Of a stretch of 64,000 nt of DNA, positions 49,718-58,778 are shown in pieces. Source of the stretch: Chryseosolibacter sp044507775 (GTDB lineage: Bacteria > Bacteroidota > Bacteroidia > Cytophagales > Cyclobacteriaceae); the NCBI GenBank assembly GCA_044507775.1, contig JBIQIY010000025.1, positions 1 to 64,000 of the forward strand, given 5' to 3'. The notes beneath the pieces were generated by a model, which saw only the letters and a list, made by a program, of their open reading frames with translations, had not been told where the DNA came from and did no database searches. The translations under genes were made by a program, and so were the position numbers. How positions within the stretch are numbered: the stretch's first letter is position 1; every line of letters begins with the position of its first letter.

Positions 49718-51580
49718 TCAATCGAGTGTAAACTCCTCTTTCCAATTATCTTTTTCCTGCCATTCGGGCTGGCGCTTTTTGTTAAACAAGAAATTTCCGA
49801 TCGCGAGATAGTCCATTTCCGTTCGCATAAAACACCGGTATGCGTCCTCTGGGGTACAGATGATGGGTTCTCCGCGGACGTTGAAGCTTGTGTTGACCAC
49901 CACGCCATATCCGGTAAGCTTCTTAAACTCTTGTACCAAGGTGTGATAGGTGGGGTTTGTTTCGCGGTGAACCGTCTGTATCCGTGCCGAGAAATCGATG
50001 TGTGTGATGGCGGGCATATCCGAACGCAGATGATATAGTTTCTCTTTGAGCGAAAATTCATGATAGCCCGGAGGCAGCGATTTCCTGCGATTGCAACACA
50101 CCGGCTGCACGAGTAGCATGTAGGGAGAGGTTGCGTCGTGCTCGAAATACTCGGCGCAATCTTCGGCCAACACGGAGGGGGCAAACGGCCTGAAGGACTC
50201 CCTGAATTTTATTTTTACGTTGAGCTTTCTCTGCATTTCTTCGTTGCGCGGATCTCCCAGGATGCTTCTTCCTCCCAGGGCGCGCGGGCCGAATTCCATG
50301 CGACCCTGGACCCATCCGATCACATTTCCTTCCGACAATTTCTCGGCTACCTTCCTGCATAGCGCTTCCGTACTGTTGTATTTCTCATATACCGCATTAT
50401 ATTTTCTCGCAACCGATTCTACGTCCCGGTCGCTGAAATCCGGACCGAGATAGGAGCCATTCATAGCGTCAAGTGAGGTGGGTGCTACCCGCTCTTTTCC
50501 ATAGTAGATATGGTACGCCGCCTGCGCCGCACCCAGAGCGCCCCCGGCATCGCCTGCCGCGGGTTGTATGAATACATTCTTGAATATCTTTGAATTGTAG
50601 ATCTTGCCGTTGGCGACGCAGTTAAGAGCGACACCCCCCGCCATGCAGAGGTTGTCGGACTGTGTCAGGCGTTTGGCCTCAGCAGCCATCTTGAGCACGA
50701 CTTCTTCTGTGATATGCTGAATAGCCAGGCCGAGGTTACAATGATGCGTGAGCAGTTCTTCCTCAGGTTTGCGCGCCTTAAATCCGAATAGTTTCGCCCA
50801 TTTCTCCTCCTGCACCATGGTCAGACCGGTGGCGTAATTGAAATACTCCTGATTGAGCCAGAGGGATCCGTCTTCTTTAATATCGACCAGGGTTTGGCGG
50901 ATGATCGTTTCAAAATCTTTTACTTGCTGGCTGCAGGGTACTCCGTATGGCGCAAGTCCCATGAGCTTGTATTCACCGGAGTTTACCTTAAAACCCAGAA
51001 AGTATGTGAATGCCGAATACAGCAAGCCAAGCGAGTGCGGAAATTTCAACTCCTTGAGGATCCGCATATCCTTGCCCTTGCCATAACATATTGATGCTGT
51101 TGCCCATTCGCCGACGCCGTCGATTGTCAGGACCGCTGCCTCCTCAAAGGGAGAGGGATAGAAGGCGCTTGCCGCATGGGAGAGGTGGTGTTCAGGAAAC
51201 AAGAGTTTTACTTTCCGTCGATCGAGTGGCTGAATTTTTCCCAGCTCCTCATATAGCAACCTCTTTAAAAACATTTTCTCTTTGAGCCATACGGGAATAG
51301 CCGTGATGAAGGAGGGGAGGCCTTTGGGAACAAATGCGTAGTAAGTTTCCAGCAGCCTCTCAAATTTCAAAAGGGGTTTGTCATAGAATGCGATCGCATC
51401 AAGTTTGTCGAGTGTCGTACCGCTGTATTCAAGACAAAACCGGACGGCGTTTGCCGGGAATCCGGGGTCGTGCTTCTTACGGGTAAAGCGTTCTTCCTGG
51501 GCAGCGGCCACAATCTCCCCATCGGAAATAATCGCGGCGGCCGAATCGTGATAGAAGGCTGAGATTCCTAATATTTTCAC
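49718..51580 (-). CDS. O-carbamoyltransferase, NodU/CmcH family
   Basis: The 620-residue enzyme transfers a carbamoyl group from carbamoyl phosphate through an adenylate to a hydroxyl group. The N-terminal Kae1-like domain (start MKILGISAFYHDSAAAI) includes the metal motif H131-H132-x2-H135 and TIDGVGEWATAS; the C-terminal domain has GVVVNTSFNVRGEPIICTP. It has the normal length. It heads the operon carbamoyltransferase, DUF5989, SxtJ, UbiA, HAD. In the context of glycan genes it likely carbamoylates a sugar. Confidence 0.93.
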   Translation of the reverse strand: MKILGISAFYHDSAAAIISDGEIVAAAQEERFTRKKHDPGFPANAVRFCLEYSGTTLDKLDAIAFYDKPLLKFERLLETYYAFVPKGLPSFITAIPVWLKEKMFLKRLLYEELGKIQPLDRRKVKLLFPEHHLSHAASAFYPSPFEEAAVLTIDGVGEWATASICYGKGKDMRILKELKFPHSLGLLYSAFTYFLGFKVNSGEYKLMGLAPYGVPCSQQVKDFETIIRQTLVDIKEDGSLWLNQEYFNYATGLTMVQEEKWAKLFGFKARKPEEELLTHHCNLGLAIQHITEEVVLKMAAEAKRLTQSDNLCMAGGVALNCVANGKIYNSKIFKNVFIQPAAGDAGGALGAAQAAYHIYYGKERVAPTSLDAMNGSYLGPDFSDRDVESVARKYNAVYEKYNSTEALCRKVAEKLSEGNVIGWVQGRMEFGPRALGGRSILGDPRNEEMQRKLNVKIKFRESFRPFAPSVLAEDCAEYFEHDATSPYMLLVQPVCCNRRKSLPPGYHEFSLKEKLYHLRSDMPAITHIDFSARIQTVHRETNPTYHTLVQEFKKLTGYGVVVNTSFNVRGEPIICTPEDAYRCFMRTEMDYLAIGNFLFNKKRQPEWQEKDNWKEEFTLD

Positions 51581-51904
51581 TTAAAAGAATTGGTTAGTAA
51601 GGATCGTGAAGGATTACAGGTTCTTCCAAGCGTGCATAAAATTCTGTTCCACATCCGCTAAAGGCCGCTATTGGCATTCTTTTGTTATTGCTGTTCAAAA
51701 TATTCGCTGACCGCTCACCGCGCCGAGCGGGCTGGGTCGCACTGCATGCCAGGGGACCACTTTCGGGCGGGAAGATGGGGATGGGAGTTGGCTCATAATT
51801 TTAGTACACCTACAGGGTTGGTTCGAATGTGAGCGGATTTTTTCAACTCATTGTGACAGAGCCAAAACTTTGACAGACCGAAACAACTATCGAAACAACA
51901 TAAA
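51581..51904. other. Divergent intergenic region of the glycan cluster
   Basis: The 324 bases separate the leftward carbamoyltransferase operon from the rightward Wzc-like gene and should hold both promoters. I see an inverted repeat CCGCTC/GAGCGG (51711-51716 and 51725-51730) but no clear TAnnTTTG box, and no gene. Confidence 0.5.
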
Positions 51905-54124
51905 ATGGATCTTTTATTTTTAGGGAAAGTCTTGTGGAGAAAATCATGGATCCTTGTATCCGTACCCCTGATCGCCGCTCTTGCCGCCTACATTTTTACC
52001 GTCGATATGCCGGATACCTATGTGGGAAACGCCCAGCTCGCCACAGGCTTTACTGTGAATGACCAGGTTCAGCTGACCGAGGAAAGATTCAACAGCCGCG
52101 ACGCAGACATCAAGTTCAGCAACCTGATGAGTGCGATGAATTCAGGCCTTTCGGTAAATCTCACTTCGTACCGGCTGTTATTGCATGATCTCGATCAGAA
52201 GAACGTTCCATTTCACCATCCTGATCCGGAGGCTTTCACCGCCACTCCCGAGCAAACGGAGAAGGTTAAGAACATAATTTCCGAGAAGCTCAGAACTTTT
52301 TCTCCGCTCACCTCCACAGATCCTGAATTCACCCTTATCACGGATTTCCTGATCGCCTATGGATATAATTACAATGACATCAAGGATAACCTGACCATTG
52401 AGCGCATTCCAAACACCGATTACATCGACGTGAAGGTATCTTCGGACAACGCAAGTCTTTCGGCGCTCGCCGCGAATGCCTTTTGCGAGGAGTTCATTCG
52501 CTATAACAAGTCGTTGAAATTAGAGCGATCGAGCGAGTCAGTGGAATTCCTGGCCCAGGTTACGGAACAGAAGAAAAAGATTCTTGACGAGAAGATGGAG
52601 ATTCAGAAGCGATTCAAGGCCGAAAACAATGTGTTCAATCTCGAAGGCGAGAGCGGAATGAAGATGGGTCGGCTTTCGGGACTTGAGGCAGAAGCATCCG
52701 CAACGCGCACGAACATCAATCGGTTGCAACTTCAGATACGGCGTCAACGTGAAGAGATCGCGAACCTGAATGCCCCCGCAACCTCGTCCAGCAATCAACG
52801 TATCCTTGAGCTCCGGACACAGATCAACAATATGAACGCGCGTTACATCACGGGTGGTTCTTCAAACCAGGCCCTGCTGGACTCGCTCAACTTTCTTCGC
52901 GAGGAGCTGCGAGTAGAACAGGACAACTCCATGCGCCAGGGGGCGCTTGTTTCGCCCGGCTACACTGTGGCGGATCTCCAGCGCCAGATGCGGGAAAATG
53001 AAATTGAACTTCAGGTTCAGCAGAATAACCTCCGTACCATTGAGAGCCAGATTGGAGGAATCAACTCCAGCTTTTCAGGTTACGCAAACAAGGAAGCAGA
53101 GCTGGCCTCGATCCACAAAGAGGTGGAGTTGGCTACAGAGGAATATAACATGGCCCTCGAGAAATTCAATGAAGCGAAAAACCGACAGCTCTCCTCAAAC
53201 GACTTGAGGATCGTGCTGGTGGCGACGCCTCCGGTTAACCCGGAGCCCGGCCTACGCATCATCATCATCGGGTTGGCAGGGTTTCTCAGTTTGATGTTCT
53301 CGGTCATGGCCATCGTGGGAATTGAACTTATGGACGGTGCTATCCGGACACCGGAGAAATTCAAGCGCATGGTGAACCTACCGATTGCGGGTGTGATCAA
53401 TCGTATTGACAGCAGGAACTTTAACATTCGAACGTATTTCAATCAACAAAACGGAAGCGACGAGACTGAAATGTTTAAGTCGCTGTTGAGGAAATTTCGC
53501 CACGAAATAGAATCCATGAATGCAAAGGTCATCCTTTTTACCAGTCCAAAGCGGAAAGACGGAAAGACCTTTACGATGTTCTCTCTGTCGTACGTTTTAA
53601 GTCTGCTCGACAAACGCGTGCTGATACTGGACACCAATTTCAAGAACAACTCTTTGTCGCAAATTCTCGGCAGGGGACTAAGTGATCTTAAGGTCCTGGA
53701 CACAAAGAAGCACAAGCTCCTCGTGAGCGCACAGGGCGCGGAGAAGAAAGAGGAAACAGAATTTGAGCACGAGAACTCCTACGACCTGATCAATCCGACG
53801 AAGTACAAGAACATATACATTGTAGGAAACTCGGGTGGAGGAAGTGAATCGCCGGCGGAGATACTTTCAGGCCGCGACTTTACAAACCTGGTTTCCCTGC
53901 TGGCCGACAGCTTTGATTACGTTCTCATGGAGGGTGCGGCGCTGAATGACTATTCCGACACAAAGGAACTCGTGCGGTACGCTGACAAGGTTGTGGCCGT
54001 GTTCTCGGCCGACACATCGTTGAAACAACTGGATCGTGAAGCCATCCAGTACTTCAAGTCTCTTGGCAAAAAGTTCGGCGGATGCGTTCTCAATCGCGTG
54101 GATACGAAGGACCTGAAATTGTAA
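51905..54124 (+). CDS. Wzc/GumC-like exopolysaccharide chain-length protein
   Basis: The 739-residue membrane protein has a first helix (15-32), a large periplasmic Wzz/GumC coiled-coil domain (about 35-450), a second helix (about 455-480) and a cytoplasmic kinase-like domain. Its nucleotide motif is TSPKRKDGKTF (G553-K554-T555) with Walker A' LILDTNF. The usual tyrosine-rich C-terminal tail of bacterial tyrosine kinases is absent, as the protein ends in RVDTKDLKL, and the fold may be an inactive or non-autophosphorylating form. It controls the length and export of the polysaccharide. Confidence 0.9.
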   Translation: MDLLFLGKVLWRKSWILVSVPLIAALAAYIFTVDMPDTYVGNAQLATGFTVNDQVQLTEERFNSRDADIKFSNLMSAMNSGLSVNLTSYRLLLHDLDQKNVPFHHPDPEAFTATPEQTEKVKNIISEKLRTFSPLTSTDPEFTLITDFLIAYGYNYNDIKDNLTIERIPNTDYIDVKVSSDNASLSALAANAFCEEFIRYNKSLKLERSSESVEFLAQVTEQKKKILDEKMEIQKRFKAENNVFNLEGESGMKMGRLSGLEAEASATRTNINRLQLQIRRQREEIANLNAPATSSSNQRILELRTQINNMNARYITGGSSNQALLDSLNFLREELRVEQDNSMRQGALVSPGYTVADLQRQMRENEIELQVQQNNLRTIESQIGGINSSFSGYANKEAELASIHKEVELATEEYNMALEKFNEAKNRQLSSNDLRIVLVATPPVNPEPGLRIIIIGLAGFLSLMFSVMAIVGIELMDGAIRTPEKFKRMVNLPIAGVINRIDSRNFNIRTYFNQQNGSDETEMFKSLLRKFRHEIESMNAKVILFTSPKRKDGKTFTMFSLSYVLSLLDKRVLILDTNFKNNSLSQILGRGLSDLKVLDTKKHKLLVSAQGAEKKEETEFEHENSYDLINPTKYKNIYIVGNSGGGSESPAEILSGRDFTNLVSLLADSFDYVLMEGAALNDYSDTKELVRYADKVVAVFSADTSLKQLDREAIQYFKSLGKKFGGCVLNRVDTKDLKL

Positions 54125-54198
54125 TCGTGACCAATATCAAGGCCTGAAACGGGAGACGCGCTTCAGGTTGAATTCAACATTCAAAATTTTGCGTTGCG

Positions 54199-54624
54199 CT
54201 ATTTGACCATGTTGGGGTGGTAGCATTTCTTCCAGTATTCCAGAATCAATTTTACGGTTGCAAGCAGGTCAGAGAACCGTTGTTCCTTGAGAAAAAAGCC
54301 CTGGACCGTGAGGTCATAGGCGGTTCTAACCTGTTTGGGGTTTGCTGCTGTTGACATGAATACGAAAGGTATGCTTTGTCGCCTCAATTGTTCCTCACTA
54401 TTGATCTGCTTGCGAAGTTCCAGGCCATCCATCTCCGGCATATTGATATCGCAAAAGATAATGAAGGGTTTTTCGGTGGCGGTTCGCAGGTACTGCAGGA
54501 CTGATTCGGCGCTTGGGAAGAACTTAAGCCGGTCCGCGACGCCCAGTTTCTCGCAGACCTCCTGGAATATATACTGATCGTCAGCATCGTCTTCAACAAA
54601 AATGATCGGTCCGATAGATGGCAT
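54199..54624 (-). CDS. Single-domain response regulator
   Basis: A 141-residue receiver domain: acidic pocket EDDADD at residues 10-15, phospho-acceptor Asp in IIFCDINMPEMDG, and a Lys in GFFLKEQRF. There is no output domain. It is transcribed against the surrounding glycan genes and lies between the Wzc-like and GT4 genes. Its kinase is not in view. Confidence 0.9.
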   Translation of the reverse strand: MPSIGPIIFVEDDADDQYIFQEVCEKLGVADRLKFFPSAESVLQYLRTATEKPFIIFCDINMPEMDGLELRKQINSEEQLRRQSIPFVFMSTAANPKQVRTAYDLTVQGFFLKEQRFSDLLATVKLILEYWKKCYHPNMVK

Positions 54625-54845
54625 TATTGGGATAGTTGGCGTCTGAATATTGAAAATTACTATTAACTTTATGCCAAACTCGCTTTAGCGGATTCGATGC
54701 ATTCGTTTAATCATCGGCTCGCTTGGGTACAGATTTTTAACTGGGGGGCAGCAGTAAGGGCTTTAGTCGCGAACTGCTAACGGGTGTACTAAGCGTTGTA
54801 TGACCGGCTGTTTCGCATCATCAAGCCGATAAATGTTTTGACTAC

Positions 54846-56087
54846 ATGCTTAAGAACAGTGACATCATTATTTTTAGCCTGTCCCGGTGGGACGCCGCAT
54901 ATTCCTCTCCTTCGTTTTCGCTTGCAAAAGAATTTGCGAAAAATAATCGGGTCTTCTACATCGATCATCCATTTTCCCTGAAGGATTTTGTCTTGCGATA
55001 CCGCGCCCCGGCGATTCAGAAGAGGAAGAGTGCGTTGTTACGAGGGGAAAACATCTATACGAAATCGGACAACTTCCCGGAGAAGCTGACGATGGTGACC
55101 CCGCGCCTGACCCTTCCAATCAATTTCCTTCCCGACGGCTCCTTATATAACGCTCTCTCGCGCTATAATGACAGGATCATTTTTGATTGCATGCGACGGG
55201 TAATCCGCGATCACAATGTGAAACAGTTTATTTTTCTGAATGCATTTGACCCTTATTTCTGCCGCGACTTTCCGGCTGACATTCAGCCCCTGATCAAAGT
55301 CTATCAGTCGATGGACGATCTCACGCAGGTGCCTTATACCGCAAAGCACGGAACGCGACTTGAGGCGGACATCGTCCGCAAGTTTGACGTTACGCTTACG
55401 ACTTCACAGGAACTCCGGAGGCTTAAGTTGAAGCATTCCAACAATGTCTTCCTGCATCCTAATGCTGCGGACTTCAGTAGTTTCTCCCGAGCGCTGACGG
55501 GAAACTTTCCCCGCCCTCCGGAGTTGGTGACCGCTGAAGGCAAGAAGATCATTGGATACACGGGTAATATAGAGTCACGCGTCGACTATGAACTGCTAAA
55601 GGCAGTAATTGAATACCACCCCGATAAGGTGATCGCGATGGTAGGTCCCGTCACAACCGCCGAGCACAAGACCATCGGGCTCACCGAATATCCGAATGTG
55701 ATTATGGCGGGGTCGAAGAAGATTGATCAGCTTCCGGCTTACCTTCAGTACTTTGATTGTGCGCTTATTCCGTTCAAGAAGAATACATTGACCCGCAGTA
55801 TTTACCCGCTTAAGATCAATGAATATCTCGCGGCGGGTCGCCCGGTCGTCGCCACCGACTTTTCCGAAGATATCCAGACGTTCAGAGATGTTATCTATAT
55901 CGGGCGCGATAATGCGGAGTTCGTTCAGCTCATTGACCAGGCCATCCAGGAAAATGACAGCGCACGCATCCAGGCACGAACGAAAGTGGCAAACACCAAC
56001 ACCTGGAGCGCGCGGGTCGAAAAATTCTGGGAAATTCTTGAAAATCAACAGGCTCCGGGGCCAAAAGTCGAAGCACGCCACGCCTGA
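54846..56087 (+). CDS. GT4-family glycosyltransferase
   Basis: The 413-residue enzyme has a GT-B layout: an N-terminal domain and a C-terminal nucleotide-sugar domain with GKKIIGYTGNIESRVDYELL, then the PLKINEYLAAGRPVVATDF motif that closes the donor site. It resembles TuaH-type transferases. It would add a sugar to the lipid-linked repeat unit in the cytoplasm. The donor is unknown. Confidence 0.88.
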   Translation: MLKNSDIIIFSLSRWDAAYSSPSFSLAKEFAKNNRVFYIDHPFSLKDFVLRYRAPAIQKRKSALLRGENIYTKSDNFPEKLTMVTPRLTLPINFLPDGSLYNALSRYNDRIIFDCMRRVIRDHNVKQFIFLNAFDPYFCRDFPADIQPLIKVYQSMDDLTQVPYTAKHGTRLEADIVRKFDVTLTTSQELRRLKLKHSNNVFLHPNAADFSSFSRALTGNFPRPPELVTAEGKKIIGYTGNIESRVDYELLKAVIEYHPDKVIAMVGPVTTAEHKTIGLTEYPNVIMAGSKKIDQLPAYLQYFDCALIPFKKNTLTRSIYPLKINEYLAAGRPVVATDFSEDIQTFRDVIYIGRDNAEFVQLIDQAIQENDSARIQARTKVANTNTWSARVEKFWEILENQQAPGPKVEARHA

Positions 56088-56216
56088 TTCCAAGGCGACT
56101 GTTGGCATATTTATTTACCCACTCCTCTTTTAAAGTGTTTTTTCCCGTTGCACCGTTGATGGCGGCCAGCGAGGAATCCGACACTTTTTGTCGCATGGAT
56201 ACTCAACTAAGTGATT

Positions 56217-56363
56217 ATGATGACGGAAGAAGAAGAAGAAAACCAGTTTGAAGTGGGGGAGAGGAAAACATTTTCTTTTGAGAGCCTGAACAGGATTGTC
56301 GCCATTCTGTTTGTGCTCGGCATCTACCTGATCATTTTTCTAAAGATCCTCGTGCTCAAATAG
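56217..56363 (+). CDS. Small membrane peptide, 48 aa, in glycan cluster
   Basis: The frame starts at two consecutive ATG codons (56217 and 56220), followed by five Glu residues and one strong membrane helix (RIVAILFVLGIYLIIFLKIL, residues 26-45). The stop is 22 bases before the O-antigen ligase gene, which is a good spacing for an operon. An acidic cytoplasmic tail with a single helix suggests a small subunit of the export or polymerase complex. No family is recognised. Confidence 0.6.
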   Translation: MMTEEEEENQFEVGERKTFSFESLNRIVAILFVLGIYLIIFLKILVLK

Positions 56364-56384
56364 CAGTTTTATCAAAGCGATTTC

Positions 56385-57821
56385 ATGATCACGAACAAAA
56401 CAATCAAGTTTCCGGCTGCCGGAATTTTTGCGCTCGTATTACTCGTTTCTCTCGCCGTCACTTACCTGATCGTACACCAGGGTGTCATGGCGGGGGTGCT
56501 GATTCTGCTGGCGTCGTTTGGGGTGGCCTTGCTGGCCGGGATGTTGAAAGATTATCGCATTGGATTCTACTTCTTGTTCCTGATGGGCATTTTTATGTTT
56601 TATGCCGATCGGGTTGTCGACATTAATTTTCCGCTGGGCACTATTTACGATGCATTGGTCGGCCTGACGTTCTTCGCCCTTTTTCTGAACAACAAACGCA
56701 ATGATTGGACACTGTTCAAGAATCCGGTTACGGTCATGCTTGTTGTGCTGATCTTGTACCAGGTCCTGCAGTTGCTGAACCCCAGTGCCAACTCTGTTGT
56801 CGCCTGGCTTGTATCCCTTCGAAACAATATTTCCTTTTTGATCTACGTGATCTGCTTCCAGATGTTTGCGACTCTCAAGGACGTACGGAGGTTCACAAAT
56901 TTCTGGTTGGGCGTTGCGCTCCTGGTTGCCCTTTACGGTATCTATCAAAAGCTATTCGGGTTGCTGCCGTTTGAGGTGGCATGGATGAATGAGAAACCGG
57001 AGCGGATAGCTCTTTATATCATATGGGGACAGTTGCGCTCGTTTTCGTTCTTGTCCGATCCGTCTTCCTTTGGACTGTTTACAGGCGCGAGCGCGTTGGG
57101 TTCCATGGTGCTGGCCATGGGGCCTTTTCGGCTGCGATACCGGATATTCTGGGCGGTCATGACGGTTATTTTTCTCATCGCGGTGTCCTACTCGGGTACC
57201 CGCACGGCTTTTGCCCTCGTGATCGTCGGCGTGGCCTTCTATATTACGATCATGCTGCACAATCGGCGCACGCTGGTTGCGTCCGGGTTTATCGTCTTTA
57301 TTGGACTGGTCATGTTGTTTGGACCATTCTATGGAGGAACGATGAGCCGCCTGCGCTCGACCTTTAAGGCATCTGAAGATCCGTCGATGGCAGTCCGGGA
57401 TTTCAAAAGGATGAAATTCCAGGAGTATATCAAGACTCACCCGATTGGAGGCGGCCTGTATACAGTCGGCAAAAATGGTGCGCGATATTCTCCGGGTCAT
57501 GCGTTGGCCGGTGACTGGGATCCTGACAGCGGCTACCTGCTTACCGCCCTGGAAACAGGGTGGGTGGGGCTACTGATCTTCATGGGTTTGTTCTTTGGGG
57601 TTATCCTCATCGGTATCAATAATTTTTTCGCCATGAAGGACCCTCTTCTGCGGACGTATATCCTCGTTTATATCGTGCCGTTTATGGCGCTTTCTGTGGC
57701 GCACTTCACGCAGGATGCCATGTTTCAGAAACCTACAAATATGCTGGTTTATGCAACTTATGCCCTCGTCGTGAAAATCAGGTCTTTTGAAAAGAAACTC
57801 TTCTCCGTAGAGCTGGTATGA
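56385..57821 (+). CDS. O-antigen ligase / polymerase (Wzy_C family)
   Basis: The 478-residue membrane protein has about 12 helices and a large periplasmic loop (about 320-395) with a THPIGGGLYTVGKNG segment and a GYLLTALETGWVGL helix, typical of the O-antigen ligase/Wzy family. It polymerises or ligates lipid-linked glycan at the periplasmic face. It is in the same direction as the upstream small membrane peptide and the downstream TolC-like gene. Confidence 0.88.
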   Translation: MITNKTIKFPAAGIFALVLLVSLAVTYLIVHQGVMAGVLILLASFGVALLAGMLKDYRIGFYFLFLMGIFMFYADRVVDINFPLGTIYDALVGLTFFALFLNNKRNDWTLFKNPVTVMLVVLILYQVLQLLNPSANSVVAWLVSLRNNISFLIYVICFQMFATLKDVRRFTNFWLGVALLVALYGIYQKLFGLLPFEVAWMNEKPERIALYIIWGQLRSFSFLSDPSSFGLFTGASALGSMVLAMGPFRLRYRIFWAVMTVIFLIAVSYSGTRTAFALVIVGVAFYITIMLHNRRTLVASGFIVFIGLVMLFGPFYGGTMSRLRSTFKASEDPSMAVRDFKRMKFQEYIKTHPIGGGLYTVGKNGARYSPGHALAGDWDPDSGYLLTALETGWVGLLIFMGLFFGVILIGINNFFAMKDPLLRTYILVYIVPFMALSVAHFTQDAMFQKPTNMLVYATYALVVKIRSFEKKLFSVELV

Positions 57822-57923
57822 TAATTTGAAACTGACGGTTAACAGGTTGTTGCTCCGGTATGACTGTGCGATTACGGGGAGGCCAACGTCTAAAACACAA
57901 CTGCTAAAAACAATCGAATATCT

Positions 57924-58616
57924 ATGAAAACATTGATTCTTTTTCTTCTGATCAGCGCTCCGCTTTTGGGACAAAATATCGACTACAATAAGATCATTTT
58001 GCCGGAAAGCTCACGGGCATCAGAGTTTGAAGAAAAACTGGTACAACTCGCCTGGCGCAATCACCCGTCCAATGAGGCGCTTAGACGGGAAGTGAATATT
58101 GCCGGCTACAACGTAAAACAGAATAACGCTTCGTGGCTGGAGAACATCCGGATAACCGGAAACATGAACGAGTTTACCATCAATAAGGCTTCCGACCCTT
58201 TCGGCCGTGCCGCATTTTATCCAAAATACAATTTTGGTGCGAGCGTATCTCTCGGGACTTTTTTCACCATTCCCTACAACATCAAAAAAAGTAAGGAAAT
58301 GTTAATCGTCGCCCAGGCGAACGTAAATACGCAAAAGCTCACCGTGAGAAATGAGGTGCTAAAGCTCTACAACGAGTACCTGATGCGTGAACGGATCTAC
58401 AAACTGCAATCCCAGGCGCTGCTTGACAACGAAACGTCTCACAAACTGGAGGAGCAGCGCTTTCGTCGGGGCGAAATTACATTTGATATTTATTCCCAGA
58501 GTCTTGCCGCTTACAATGCGGCAATGGTTCTTCAACTGGAGTCCGAACGCGACTTCAAGAACGCCAAGCTGGACCTCGAAGAATGGATTGGAATGAGGCT
58601 TGAAGACGTTCGCTAA
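57924..58616 (+). CDS. Half-length TolC-family outer-membrane protein
   Basis: At 230 residues this has a signal peptide (ending LLGQ) and a single TolC-type unit: a helix (LVQLAWRNHPSNEALRREVN), a strand pair and a long helix with ARLxxNxY-like LRNEVLKLYNEYLMRERIYK. Normal TolC members have about 420 residues with two such halves. It could be a full gene of a reduced type that assembles as a hexamer, or a fragment of a longer ancestor; no second half is seen downstream. It probably serves polysaccharide export. Confidence 0.75.
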   Translation: MKTLILFLLISAPLLGQNIDYNKIILPESSRASEFEEKLVQLAWRNHPSNEALRREVNIAGYNVKQNNASWLENIRITGNMNEFTINKASDPFGRAAFYPKYNFGASVSLGTFFTIPYNIKKSKEMLIVAQANVNTQKLTVRNEVLKLYNEYLMRERIYKLQSQALLDNETSHKLEEQRFRRGEITFDIYSQSLAAYNAAMVLQLESERDFKNAKLDLEEWIGMRLEDVR

Positions 58617-58778
58617 CGCACCCTGCATCTGTAACTGAAGCAACCTGGCGGGCGATGTCATAATCCATGACACAAGTCCTGCAAAAAAATCTGGTTCGCC
58701 ACCGCGCACCTGTTGGTTTTGGCATTGACTTTTTATTGTAGAGGCCGGTGGCTGGGTAGCCTCTGCAATTAGAGTACT

